DNA from: Bacillota bacterium
GTDB lineage: Bacteria > Bacillota > Clostridia > Peptostreptococcales > Anaerovoracaceae
DNA length: 23,656 bases
NCBI GenBank assembly: GCA_016280485.1
Contig: JAEEGU010000143.1
Span: forward strand, 1-23,656
Direction: 5' to 3'
Shown here: one piece after another, positions 1 to 7,038 of the stretch
Layout of the letters: each line of letters starts with the position of its first letter
Numbering within the stretch: the first letter of the stretch is position 1
The notes under the pieces: model-generated
The model's input: the letters and a program-made list of their open reading frames with translations, nothing else
What the model was told of the DNA's origin: nothing
Database searches by the model: none
Position numbers and translations under genes: made by a program

Positions 1-119
1 CGTGCGGCGGGCGCGATGTCATGACGGCGCGCAATATAGAATCGGTTTATGGCATGCATGTGCATATTGAGAATTACGGCGGGGTACCGGTTATAATACC
101 GTTCCCGGACGTGAAATAA
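1..119 (+). CDS. ABC transporter ATP-binding protein, FecE/BtuD type (3' end only)
   Basis: Only the last 38 codons lie in the window, read from base 3 to the TAA at 117-119. The visible tail contains 'MTARNIESVYGMHVHIE' and ends 'GGVPVIIPFPDVK'. Many ATPases of the FecCD/BtuCD family (iron-siderophore, haem, cobalamin, molybdate or tungstate importers) end in this way, with a short 'lt.eni..vYg..v.v' segment after the D-loop and H-loop. The Walker motifs lie upstream, so ATPase identity is inferred from the tail alone. The stop is 15 bases before the FmdE-family start and a ribosome site lies between, so the two genes are probably co-transcribed. Substrate unknown. A different ABC ATPase subfamily is the main alternative. 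Confidence 0.7.
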   Translation, partial: CGGRDVMTARNIESVYGMHVHIENYGGVPVIIPFPDVK

Positions 120-134
120 AGGAGAAAGAAAATT

Positions 135-665
135 ATGGATAGAAAAGCTTTATGGGAAAAGGCGGCCGCATTTCACGGTCATGTCTGCCCGGGACTGACT
201 ATTGGCTTCAGAGCTGCACTCTATGCGATAGACCTTTTGGGAATCACATTCTCAGAGGATGAGCAACTTGTGTGCATTACGGAAAATGATGCCTGCGGGG
301 TTGATGCAATCCAGGCCGTTTTGGGCTGCAGTATCGGCAAAGGAAACCTCCTCTTCCATATGACCGGCAAGCAGGCGTTTTCCTTCTATAACCGCAAGAC
401 AGGCAAATCGGTCCGCCTGGTTTTGAGAAAGCCTGCCCGCGAAATGAGCCGTGAAGAGACGCTGAAATACTACACCGACTGCAAGCAGGAAGACATGTTC
501 GACGTAAAGGAGACAAAGCTTGAGGTGCCGGAGCACGCGCGCATCTTTGAATCCTACACCTGCGAATGCTGCGGTGAGAGCACCGGCGCGAACTGGATTC
601 GCATATTTGAAGGCAAAAAGCTTTGCACTGACTGCTATAAAAAATATGACCGCTTCAATGTGTAA
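135..665 (+). CDS. FmdE-family protein with C-terminal zinc ribbon
   Basis: This 176-residue protein has the FmdE signature near its N-terminus (HGHVCPG at residues 14-20, with conserved His and Cys) and a C-terminal four-cysteine zinc ribbon (C143, C146, C164, C167; C145 is extra). The family is named after a protein from the molybdenum formylmethanofuran dehydrogenase operon of methanogens. Outside methanogens its role is poorly defined; links to molybdenum, tungsten or iron handling are usually inferred from context. Here it sits 15 bases behind an importer ATPase, which fits metal or metal-cofactor handling. An AAGGAGAAAG ribosome site lies at about 118-127, and a strong terminator follows at 682-705, so it is the last gene of its operon. 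There is no signal peptide, so it should be cytoplasmic. The family call is firm; the biochemical function is not known. Confidence 0.85.
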   Translation: MDRKALWEKAAAFHGHVCPGLTIGFRAALYAIDLLGITFSEDEQLVCITENDACGVDAIQAVLGCSIGKGNLLFHMTGKQAFSFYNRKTGKSVRLVLRKPAREMSREETLKYYTDCKQEDMFDVKETKLEVPEHARIFESYTCECCGESTGANWIRIFEGKKLCTDCYKKYDRFNV

Positions 666-681
666 ACGCATATGATGTTAA

Positions 682-705
682 CCCCCTCTTAGTGAGGGGG
701 TTTTT
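682..705 (+). terminator. Intrinsic terminator after the FmdE-family gene
   Basis: A perfect 7-bp stem CCCCCTC/GAGGGGG (682-688 with 694-700) closes a TTAGT loop and is followed by five T. It starts 17 bases after the FmdE-family stop and separates that operon from tadA. Confidence 0.9.
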
Positions 706-752
706 GCATATTGACGAGGAACGGCAGGGCGCAGGATTGCACTCAATTGTAC

Positions 753-781
753 TTGTAATTGAACAGGTTTTATGCTAAAAT
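753..781 (+). promoter_or_regulatory. Predicted sigma-A promoter of tadA
   Basis: The -35 is TTGTAA at 753-758 (4 of 6 consensus bases). A 17-bp spacer leads to an extended -10, TG-c-TAAAAT, with the hexamer TAAAAT at 776-781. The expected RNA start is near 787-789, only 2-4 bases before the tadA ATG at 791, which implies an almost leaderless message. Confidence 0.6.
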
Positions 782-790
782 ATTTGGGTC

Positions 791-1282
791 ATGATTAATT
801 ATATGGAATATGCTTTGCAGGAGGCTTTAATCTCTGAAAAATTGGGCGAAGTCCCCATTGGGGCGGTCATAGTAAAGGACGGCGAAATTGTCGGACGAGG
901 CCACAATCTCACCGAGACCTCAAAAGACCCTACAGCGCATGCCGAGATGATGGCAATCAGACAGGCATCGGAAAACTTAGGCGGCTGGCGGCTTACAGGC
1001 TGCGAGATGTATGTGACCTGCGAGCCGTGCTCTATGTGCGCAGGCGCCATGGTCTGGGCGAGGCTTAAAAAGGTTCACATCGGAACGATGGACCCAAAGG
1101 CGGGTGCAGCGGGATCGGTGCTGAATGTTCTGGAGGAACCAAAGCTTAATCACCATGTGGAAATCGAGACCGGCATCATGCAGGAAGAATGCTCGGAAAT
1201 ATTAAAGCGTTTTTTTAAGGAACGCCGCAACCGCGAGACCATTCGCATGAACCGAAAAAAGTACAAACCATCGGAGGAGTAA
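791..1282 (+). CDS. tadA: tRNA-specific adenosine deaminase TadA
   Basis: TadA deaminates the wobble adenosine A34 of tRNA-Arg(ACG) to inosine in the cytoplasm. The 163-residue protein carries the CDA-superfamily zinc site: HAE at residues 50-52 (H50 ligand, E52 proton shuttle) and PCSMC at 79-83 (C80 and C83 ligands). The surrounding sequence, 'GEVPIGAVIVKDGEIVGRGHN' at the N-terminus and a basic C-terminal tail after 'FFKERR', is typical of TadA and separates it from guanine or cytosine deaminases. The N-terminus aligns naturally from 'MINYMEYALQEA', so the ATG at 791 is preferred although no Shine-Dalgarno sequence precedes it. The stop overlaps the ribosome site of the next gene (GGAGGAG at 1274-1280), which suggests coupled translation. 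Confidence 0.95.
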   Translation: MINYMEYALQEALISEKLGEVPIGAVIVKDGEIVGRGHNLTETSKDPTAHAEMMAIRQASENLGGWRLTGCEMYVTCEPCSMCAGAMVWARLKKVHIGTMDPKAGAAGSVLNVLEEPKLNHHVEIETGIMQEECSEILKRFFKERRNRETIRMNRKKYKPSEE

Positions 1283-1287
1283 ACGAA

Positions 1288-2133
1288 ATGAAGAGAATAG
1301 GCGCGGTTTTGAGCCTAATATTAATAATGGCAATGGTGCTTTCCGGCGCAGTATTTGCAGCGGGAGACTTTTCACTTGACAAGACATATCCGGCAGACGG
1401 CGATACCAACACATCCATAGATAATTTCGGTATCAAGCTCTATTTCAATCAGCCGGTATTAAACGATAAAAACGCAAAGCACAATGCAAAGTGCATCAAG
1501 GTAACAGATCCTGACGGTGAGGTATTACCGGTAACTCTTTACTACAGCCCAAAGGAATCCGGTATGGCAATGGCACTTGTGGAGCCTGAAAATCAGGCAC
1601 TGGTAAAGCAGGACACAGAATATAGCGTAACTGTTACATCTGAATTCTTAAGTGCAGACGGTGATGAGCTTGGAGAGGATGTTACTATAGGCTTTAAGAC
1701 ACTCAACCAAAGCAGAGCAACAACCGTCAACATGGTTATGATGGGTGTAATGATGGTCGGCATGGTTATCTTTACAACCAGATCCATGAAAAAGGACGGA
1801 AATTCAAATGCTCAGTCAAAGCAGGCGGCATCCAAGGGTGACGGCAAGGTAAATCCTTACAAGGTCGCAAAGGAAACCGGCAAGAGCATCGAAGAAATCG
1901 TTGAAAAGGATAAAAAGGACAAAAAGAAAAAGGCAGAGCGCGAAGCAAAGCTCGAGGCTAAACACGAAGCAGAGCTTGCCGCTGCCAGAGAAAAGCTGAT
2001 CAAAAAGGGAGAAATTTCAGCTGATGATGCGAAACAAAACTCCTCGGATGTAAAGAGAGTAAAGGGCCCTCGCCCTATCTCGGCGGCCGGGAGCAAATAT
2101 GTTACAGGCAAACGCACAAATAAAGGCAAATAA
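1288..2133 (+). CDS. Secreted Ig-like domain protein with one membrane anchor and a lysine-rich tail
   Basis: The 281-residue product begins with a signal peptide (residues 1-24, probable cut after VFA). Residues about 27-140 form an extracellular domain resembling the bacterial Ig-like Big_5/SbsA class ('YPADGDTNTSIDNFGIKLYFNQPV' region, ending 'GFKTLN'). A transmembrane helix follows at about 145-164, then a 115-residue cytoplasmic tail dominated by Lys, Glu and Ala. The tail includes a 'KKDKKKKAEREAK' run likely to form a charged helix and a basic C-terminus. The topology is therefore outside Ig domain, single helix, inside charged tail. It starts 5 bases after tadA, with the ribosome site inside the end of tadA. 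No enzymatic motif is seen and I do not know a function; a cell-surface sensing or scaffolding role is only a guess. No T-tract terminator follows, so transcription may run on into ispE. Confidence 0.75.
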   Translation: MKRIGAVLSLILIMAMVLSGAVFAAGDFSLDKTYPADGDTNTSIDNFGIKLYFNQPVLNDKNAKHNAKCIKVTDPDGEVLPVTLYYSPKESGMAMALVEPENQALVKQDTEYSVTVTSEFLSADGDELGEDVTIGFKTLNQSRATTVNMVMMGVMMVGMVIFTTRSMKKDGNSNAQSKQAASKGDGKVNPYKVAKETGKSIEEIVEKDKKDKKKKAEREAKLEAKHEAELAAAREKLIKKGEISADDAKQNSSDVKRVKGPRPISAAGSKYVTGKRTNKGK

Positions 2134-2139
2134 AATATA

Positions 2140-2162
2140 GGGGTGCGGAACAGCCGCACCCC
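2140..2162 (+). promoter_or_regulatory. Perfect 9-bp hairpin directly upstream of ispE, without a T-tract
   Basis: GGGGTGCGG (2140-2148) pairs exactly with CCGCACCCC (2154-2162) around an AACAG loop. The next bases, GCTTATGTT, are not a T-run, so this is not a standard intrinsic terminator. It ends 9 bases before the ispE ATG, exactly where a ribosome site would be expected, and none is visible. Confidence 0.6.
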
Positions 2163-2171
2163 GCTTATGTT

Positions 2172-3161
2172 ATGAAGAAGATAATCGTAAACTCATTTGC
2201 AAAAATTAATATTTCGCTGGATATCTGCGGAGTACGCGAGGACGGATACCACGAGGTTGAAACCTTCATGCAGGCCGTTGACCTCGCCGATGCAGTGATG
2301 GTGAGATGGTTCCCTTTCGAGAGCCGAAAGGATCTCCCGGAGGATGCGGAGCGTCCGGCCGGCGTGGAGATAGAAATCTCCACCAACAGGCCGTACATTC
2401 CAAACGACGAGAGGAACCTTGCCTACAGAGCGGCGCAGGCAATGGCTGAGCGTTTTGGCGCAAACCATGCCGGCGACAAGCTTCGCATAGATATCAAAAA
2501 GCGCATCCCGGTGGCGGCAGGCCTTGCGGGTGGCAGCGGCAATGCGGCGGCGGTCTTACACGCAGTGAACAGGCTCTGGGGCCTTAGGCTCGATGTTGCA
2601 CAGCTTTGCGAGGTTGGCGCAACGCTTGGAGCGGATGTGCCGTTCTGTGTTATGACCGTGGCAGCGACGAACCTATGCCTTGGCAGCAAGATAAACAAGG
2701 ATCCGCTCGCGATGACCGCAGCCATAGGGCGCGGGACGGGCGCAGATGTGACAAAAGCCACACCGCTTACGGCTTATGCGGTGCTTTCAAAGCCTAACGT
2801 AAGGATTTCCACTAAGGAAGTGTATGAAGGAATTGATGAGGAAATCGAAAAGGCGGAAAAAGAAGGCATCCACATTCATCACCCAAGAGCGGATGTTATA
2901 GAGAATGCCCTTAAGACAGGCGATGAAGCGCTGCTTGCCGATGAAATGGGTAATGTGCTCGAGCTATACACGCTGAAGAGGTATTCGGCGGTGGCGACGA
3001 CAAAGAGCCTGCTAAGAAACGAAGGCCGGCCAATCATGGTAATGATGAGCGGCAGCGGCCCGACGGTGTTTGCAATCTACAAGGACAAAACGGAGGCAAA
3101 GGAAGCGGCACACATATTAAAAAAGAAAAACAGACAGACTTTTGCAATCAGGACAATCTAG
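2172..3161 (+). CDS. ispE: 4-(cytidine 5'-diphospho)-2-C-methyl-D-erythritol kinase
   Basis: IspE is the GHMP kinase that phosphorylates CDP-methylerythritol with ATP in the MEP isoprenoid pathway, which feeds undecaprenyl phosphate for cell-wall synthesis. Visible hallmarks: 'FAKINISLDI' with K11, the glycine-rich ATP loop 'PVAAGLAGGSGNAAA' (residues 113-127), catalytic D155 in LGADVPF, and the third GHMP motif 'MSGSGPTVFAIY' near residues 292-303. At 329 residues it is about 40 longer than typical. The extra length falls near residues 45-65 and at 160-190, where the usual short glycine segment after DVPFC is replaced by 'MTVAATNLCLGSKINKDPLA' and more. No Shine-Dalgarno sequence precedes the ATG; a hairpin lies there instead. 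It probably belongs to the tadA-to-protease unit. Confidence 0.93.
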   Translation: MKKIIVNSFAKINISLDICGVREDGYHEVETFMQAVDLADAVMVRWFPFESRKDLPEDAERPAGVEIEISTNRPYIPNDERNLAYRAAQAMAERFGANHAGDKLRIDIKKRIPVAAGLAGGSGNAAAVLHAVNRLWGLRLDVAQLCEVGATLGADVPFCVMTVAATNLCLGSKINKDPLAMTAAIGRGTGADVTKATPLTAYAVLSKPNVRISTKEVYEGIDEEIEKAEKEGIHIHHPRADVIENALKTGDEALLADEMGNVLELYTLKRYSAVATTKSLLRNEGRPIMVMMSGSGPTVFAIYKDKTEAKEAAHILKKKNRQTFAIRTI

Positions 3162-3214
3162 GCAGGCAATCATGCAGGTGGATAAAGTAGTAGGAGTAGT
3201 AAAGGAGAATAGGC

Positions 3215-3889
3215 ATGAATCTGGAAATTAAGAAACACAAAAGATTGAGCGAGGTGGTCTATGACCAGCTGCGCCAGGAAATTTTGGCGGGGACCATTTC
3301 ACCGGGTACGAGAATGATGGAAATCGAGCTTTCGACAAAGCTCGGCGTCAGCCGCACCCCAATAAGAGAGGCTCTCAGAAAGCTGGAAAAGGAGGGTCTG
3401 GTGGTAGTCGAGCCGCGCCACGGAGCTTACACGTCGCAGGTATCAAAGGCGGACATGATAGGCATCCTTGAGGTAAGGCAGCACATGGACAAGCTGGCGG
3501 CAGGCTATGCGGCATCACGTGGAACAGCTGCGGACTTTGCACGCATCGAGGAATGCGCGGCAGCTTACGAGGCGGCAACGAAGACAAAGAACTCGCAAGA
3601 GATAATCAAGTGCGATGAGCGCTTCCACGAGGCTATCGCGGAGGCTTCACACAACACGACGCTGGTTACGATTGTAACGGAGCTGCAGGACATGGTGGTC
3701 CGTTTCCGCTACATGTATTACAACGATCCGGACATTGTGCAGAGCATGATTGAGGAGCATAAAGAGATTATCGAGGCAATAAAGAGCGGCAAAGAGGAAA
3801 AGGCGAGCGAGGTGGCGGGCCGCCACATCGACGGACTCATCAAGTTCATTGAAGAGAGCCAGAAGCTCGCTGACGAGACCGGAAAGTAA
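3215..3889 (+). CDS. GntR-family transcriptional regulator, FCD (FadR) subfamily
   Basis: The 224-residue protein has an N-terminal winged helix (residues about 9-75, with the GntR signature 'GVSRTPIREALRKLEKEGLV') and a C-terminal all-helical FCD ligand domain (about 83-215). The usual metal-binding residues are present: Asp and His in 'CDERFHEAI', His in 'EEHKEI' and His in 'AGRHIDG'. FCD regulators sense small carboxylic acids, often with a bound metal. Here the gene lies between ispE and ddl with no catabolic genes beside it, so its ligand and targets cannot be read from context. An AAAGGAG ribosome site precedes the ATG. It may control its own operon, but no clear operator is visible near the known promoters. 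Confidence 0.92.
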   Translation: MNLEIKKHKRLSEVVYDQLRQEILAGTISPGTRMMEIELSTKLGVSRTPIREALRKLEKEGLVVVEPRHGAYTSQVSKADMIGILEVRQHMDKLAAGYAASRGTAADFARIEECAAAYEAATKTKNSQEIIKCDERFHEAIAEASHNTTLVTIVTELQDMVVRFRYMYYNDPDIVQSMIEEHKEIIEAIKSGKEEKASEVAGRHIDGLIKFIEESQKLADETGK

Positions 3890-3898
3890 TTATATAAT
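3870..3898 (+). promoter_or_regulatory. Possible internal promoter for ddl
   Basis: A perfect -10 TATAAT (3893-3898) lies 17 bp after a weak -35, CTGACG (3870-3875, 4 of 6), just at the end of the gntR gene. The RNA would start near 3905, 14 bases before the ddl ATG. The AT-rich spot could produce this match by chance. Confidence 0.35.
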
Positions 3899-3918
3899 AA
3901 TTATAAGAAGGAAAAGAA

Positions 3919-4968
3919 ATGAAGAGAATAGGTGTAATTTTCGGTGGCAAATCGACAGAGCACGAGATTTCACAGATGTCGGCGGCTTCGATATTGCGTG
4001 CGATGAACAAGGAAAAATTCACGCCGGTCACAATCGGCATCACCAAAGAGGGCGAGTGGAAGCTCTACGAGAGCAAGGACTACGACAAAGTCGAAAACGG
4101 CGAATGGGAAAAGGAAGCAAAGCCTTTTAACATGGGCGACCTCAAAAAGGTTTGCGACTTTGCGTTCCCGGTTCTTCACGGCTTAAACGGTGAGGATGGA
4201 ACCATTCAGGGACTCTTTGAGATGCTCGACATCCCTTATGCGGGCTGCGGCGTGGTAGGAGCTTCCGCCACAATGGACAAGGGCGTTGCACGCGATTTGT
4301 TCCGCTGCGCGGGAATCCCTATGTGCAAGCACATCGCCTTCATCAGCGCTGATTACACGGATGACAAGGCAGGTATTATGGATCGTATAGAGCGCGAGCT
4401 CGGCTATCCTTGCTTTGTAAAGCCGTCAAACATGGGATCGTCCGTAGGCATAACAAAGGCCCACGACAGAGCGGAGCTTGAGAAGGCACTCGAAGAGGCC
4501 ATACGTTTTGACAGACGCATAGTAGTAGAGGAAGCGGTGGACGCGCGCGAGGTTGAGATTGCTGTCATAGGCAACGACTATCCGCTGACTGCGGCTGTGG
4601 GCGAGATTGTGCCGTCAGACGAGTTCTACACCTATCATTCAAAATACCAGGACAGCGAAGTCACAAAGCTCGTTATCCCGGCGGAAATCACGCCGGAGCA
4701 GCGCAGCGAGATGGAGCGCATAGCGAAAATTGCTTACAAGGCCTGTGACTGTGCGGGCTTTTCGAGAGTGGACTGTTTCATAGACAAAAAGACGGGAAAG
4801 GTCCTCCTCAATGAAATAAATACTATCCCGGGCTTTACGGCATTTTCAATGTTTCCGCTCCTCTGGGCCGAGGCAGGCGTGCCGTATTCCGAGCTTATTG
4901 AAAGGATTGTGGATTACGGATATGAAAGATATAATGCTAAAATTGAAAGGTATGCAAACTGGTTCTGA
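3919..4968 (+). CDS. ddl: D-alanine--D-alanine ligase
   Basis: Ddl joins two D-alanines with ATP to make the dipeptide that ends the peptidoglycan stem peptide. The 349-residue protein is a complete ATP-grasp ligase. It has the N-terminal 'GVIFGGKSTEHEISQMSA' (E14 binds the first D-Ala), the central 'FVKPSNMGSSVGITK' ATP-binding loop, and the C-terminal metal site 'NEINTIPGFTAFSMFP'. A GAAGGAAAAG ribosome site lies about 7 bases before the ATG. The gene end overlaps the next ORF by 47 bases, which suggests translational coupling. The Ddl sequence does not reveal D-lactate specificity: the omega-loop region contains 'DEFYTYHSKYQDS', with Tyr typical of D-Ala-D-Ala enzymes. Confidence 0.95.
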   Translation: MKRIGVIFGGKSTEHEISQMSAASILRAMNKEKFTPVTIGITKEGEWKLYESKDYDKVENGEWEKEAKPFNMGDLKKVCDFAFPVLHGLNGEDGTIQGLFEMLDIPYAGCGVVGASATMDKGVARDLFRCAGIPMCKHIAFISADYTDDKAGIMDRIERELGYPCFVKPSNMGSSVGITKAHDRAELEKALEEAIRFDRRIVVEEAVDAREVEIAVIGNDYPLTAAVGEIVPSDEFYTYHSKYQDSEVTKLVIPAEITPEQRSEMERIAKIAYKACDCAGFSRVDCFIDKKTGKVLLNEINTIPGFTAFSMFPLLWAEAGVPYSELIERIVDYGYERYNAKIERYANWF

Positions 4969-5353
4969 CGGTGAAGAGGAACTGACCGAATTCATGACCG
5001 AGGGCAAGCTGTACAAGCGCAACGGCTCCTATTATCTCCTCTACGAAGAGAGCGAGATTTCGGGCATGGAAGGCTGCAAGACCAGTCTGAAATACAACGA
5101 AAATTTCCTGCGCATGAAGCGCACGGGCAACACGCTCGGCGAATACACCGTCATTGAGTTCAACAAGGACAAGAGGTTCAGCAGCCTCTATCAGACCCCG
5201 TACGGGCCGATAGAGATGGAGGTTATGACCAATATCTACGACCACAAGCTGACGGAAGAGGGCATGGGCTCGATACTTATCGATTACAATGTAAGTCTGA
5301 TCGGCCTTACGGCGACGCGCAACAGACTTAACATAACCATCAGCGAGCAATAG
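4922..5353 (+). CDS. DUF1934 (YwiB-like) beta-barrel protein
   Basis: A 143-residue protein of the DUF1934 family, a calycin-like beta-barrel fold of unknown function common in Bacillota (B. subtilis YwiB is a member). The pattern 'MLKLKGMQ...EEELTEFMTEGKLYKRNGSYYLLYEE' followed by 'GEYTVIEFN', 'YGPIEMEV' and 'IDYNVSLIG' matches the alternating strands of the family. The start is uncertain. ATG 4922 gives MKDIMLKLKG, ATG 4934 removes four residues, and ATG 4898 would overlap ddl further and adds residues that do not look family-like. None has a good Shine-Dalgarno sequence, so translation is probably coupled to ddl, which it overlaps by 47 bases. A cell-envelope link is suggested only by its neighbours. 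Confidence 0.82.
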   Translation: MKDIMLKLKGMQTGSDGEEELTEFMTEGKLYKRNGSYYLLYEESEISGMEGCKTSLKYNENFLRMKRTGNTLGEYTVIEFNKDKRFSSLYQTPYGPIEMEVMTNIYDHKLTEEGMGSILIDYNVSLIGLTATRNRLNITISEQ

Positions 5354-5376
5354 GAGTAGACAGGGAGGAAAGAAAA

Positions 5377-6882
5377 ATGGGCAAATCAACTGTAAAATTA
5401 GTGGCGATTGTGATTGCACTCGCCCTTATTATAACCTCTTTTTCATTCGTATTCTTTTTACCGTCGGCGTTCGGCGCAACGACAACCGATTTCGCCGAGC
5501 AGGCAAAGCTAAAGGAATCCGACATGACCGGCAGGGACAAAGAGGACATCGTTATCAAAAGGCTTAACGTGCTCTACCAGTACATAAACTATCTCGACAA
5601 CAACTACAAGGACGAGGTGGAGGTAAACGATCTTGTTGACGGTGCTTTCGAGGGCGTGATCTCAGCGCTCGAGGATCCGTTCAGCGAGTACTTCGTGACT
5701 CAGGAAAGCGCAAATGCGTTCGCAACCTACGTTGAAAACACATTTGTGGGCATCGGTGTCCGCCTTTCCACAACAGAAAGCGGCGGCTCGCAAATTACAG
5801 GCCTCATTGAGGGCGGCCCGGCAGAAAAGGTCGGCATAAAGGAGGGCGACCTCCTTATCAGCGTTGACGGCGAGGATGCAACGCACTGGGACAGCACCGT
5901 TTCCAGCCAGCATCTGCGCGGTGAAGAGGGAACCACGGTAAAGGTGACCGTGCTTCGCGACGGCAAAAAGGTCGACTTTACAATCAAGCGCGCCACCGTT
6001 TCGGATGCTTCGATTTCCTACGCGATGCTCGATGACGGCATTACCGGATACATTCATATTGTTAAGTTCGACGCCGATACAGCATCGGAGTTTAAAATCG
6101 ACTACGAGCAGCTTTTGGCACTCGGTGCAACGCAGTTCATACTTGACCTTCGCGAAAACGGCGGCGGCTACACCTATCAGGCAGAGAGAATCGCCGACTA
6201 CATCATGGAAGGCGTGACCATAGATCAGTACGAGCAGCAGGGCGTGGTATTCCAGACCAACAAGGCAAACGACGGACACAAGGTAAGCGAACCGATTGTG
6301 GTTCTGGTAAACGGCAATACAGCGAGCTCCGCAGAGCTTCTGGCGGGATCGCTTCAGCAGGCCGGCTACAAGCTGGTGGGCTCCAAAACCTATGGCAAGG
6401 GCTTCAGCCAGCTCGTGCAGTCCCTCGTCGACGGGCATTCGTTCAAGCTCAGCACCTCCTACTTCCTGGTGGGAGATGGCGTAAGGATCACAACAGAAGG
6501 GCTTACACCGGACTACATCGTGGCCTCCGGCATACTCAGTGAAGAGGAGAGAGCTGCCTTTAAGGCAGAGGCCGACAAATTCGCAGCATTCACACTTTCC
6601 GACAAGCCGGCAAAGGGCGCAAGCGGGCTGACCGTATATGCGGCGCAGCAAAGACTCGGCGCGCTGGGGTATGACACTTCCTACACAAGCGTGATGGACG
6701 AAAAAACCGTGGCAGCGGTAAAGCAGTTCCAGAAGGAATACGGACTTTACCCTTACGGGACACTTGACCTTACGACACAGAAGGCCCTCGACACACTGGT
6801 AGCAACAGTGGCAGCAGGCCTTGACAATTCGGTTGCTCAGGAAGAAAAGGCTTTAGAGGTCTTAAACGGACTTAAGAAATAA
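5377..6882 (+). CDS. S41 carboxyl-terminal processing protease with PDZ and peptidoglycan-binding domains
   Basis: A 501-residue secreted or membrane-anchored serine protease of the CtpA/CtpB group. Order: an N-terminal hydrophobic helix (residues 7-28), a helical cap, a PDZ domain (about 122-205, including 'IEGGPAEKVGIKEGDLL'), an S41 protease core, and a C-terminal PG_binding_1 domain (about 418-475). The catalytic set is visible: S317 in NTASSAE, K341 in YGKG and Q345 four residues on, matching the Ser-Lys-Gln arrangement of CtpB. It would cut substrates at C-termini outside the membrane, tethered to the wall by its last domain. The substrate is unknown. A GGGAGGAAAG ribosome site precedes the ATG. 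It ends the long unit that starts at tadA; no clear terminator follows before the promoter at 6887. Confidence 0.93.
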   Translation: MGKSTVKLVAIVIALALIITSFSFVFFLPSAFGATTTDFAEQAKLKESDMTGRDKEDIVIKRLNVLYQYINYLDNNYKDEVEVNDLVDGAFEGVISALEDPFSEYFVTQESANAFATYVENTFVGIGVRLSTTESGGSQITGLIEGGPAEKVGIKEGDLLISVDGEDATHWDSTVSSQHLRGEEGTTVKVTVLRDGKKVDFTIKRATVSDASISYAMLDDGITGYIHIVKFDADTASEFKIDYEQLLALGATQFILDLRENGGGYTYQAERIADYIMEGVTIDQYEQQGVVFQTNKANDGHKVSEPIVVLVNGNTASSAELLAGSLQQAGYKLVGSKTYGKGFSQLVQSLVDGHSFKLSTSYFLVGDGVRITTEGLTPDYIVASGILSEEERAAFKAEADKFAAFTLSDKPAKGASGLTVYAAQQRLGALGYDTSYTSVMDEKTVAAVKQFQKEYGLYPYGTLDLTTQKALDTLVATVAAGLDNSVAQEEKALEVLNGLKK

Positions 6883-6886
6883 TTCC

Positions 6887-6914
6887 TTGACAAGTCGATT
6901 TGTCGTGGTATAAT
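6887..6914 (+). promoter_or_regulatory. Consensus sigma-A promoter of the DUF1846 leader
   Basis: A perfect TTGACA (6887-6892) and a perfect TATAAT (6909-6914) are separated by 16 bp, with an extended TG-g before the -10. It starts 4 bases after the protease stop. The predicted RNA start is near 6921, which gives a leader of about 170 bases before the DUF1846 gene. Confidence 0.88.
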
Positions 6915-6944
6915 TAGTGTATTGTTTTTATTTTTCGTGAGACA

Positions 6945-7028
6945 AAAGTTGAAAGGACCAACTTAAAAATGAGATACAATTTATACATGTCAAAACATGC
7001 GAACTTCAACTTTGTTGTTGCGAACAAC
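6945..7028 (+). promoter_or_regulatory. Mutually exclusive RNA pairings in the leader
   Basis: Three overlapping pairings can be drawn. (a) AAGTTG 6946-6951 pairs with CAACTT 6959-6964, placing the AAAGGA ribosome site in the loop. (b) AAAGTTGAA 6945-6953 pairs with TTCAACTTT 7005-7013, inside the small ORF. (c) GTTGTT 7014-7019 pairs with AACAAC 7023-7028 over the last codons. Pairings (a) and (b) share the same 5' arm and cannot coexist. The complementarity is seen in the sequence; its use is inferred. Confidence 0.45.
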
Positions 7029-7031
7029 TGA
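6969..7031 (+). CDS. 20-codon leader ORF upstream of an attenuator
   Basis: ATG at 6969, TGA at 7029-7031, preceded by AAAGGA (6952-6957). The peptide begins MRYNLYMSKH and ends NFVVANN; five of its 20 residues are Asn and the last two codons are AAC AAC. It is followed 7 bases later by an intrinsic terminator and then the DUF1846 gene. A ribosome paused at or near this stop codon would reach over the 5' arm of the terminator (7039-7045), so translation of this ORF could decide read-through. I do not recognise the peptide. It could instead be an independent small protein or a chance ORF, but its promoter, ribosome site and placement favour a leader role. Confidence 0.55.
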   Translation: MRYNLYMSKHANFNFVVANN

Positions 7032-7038
7032 CACTACA

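Noticed and set aside
5662..6651. Long minus-strand open frame (329 codons) opposite the S41 protease gene
   Set aside because: It lies fully antisense to a well-conserved protease with all catalytic residues, shows no recognisable domain and has no ribosome site. It is a codon-bias shadow.
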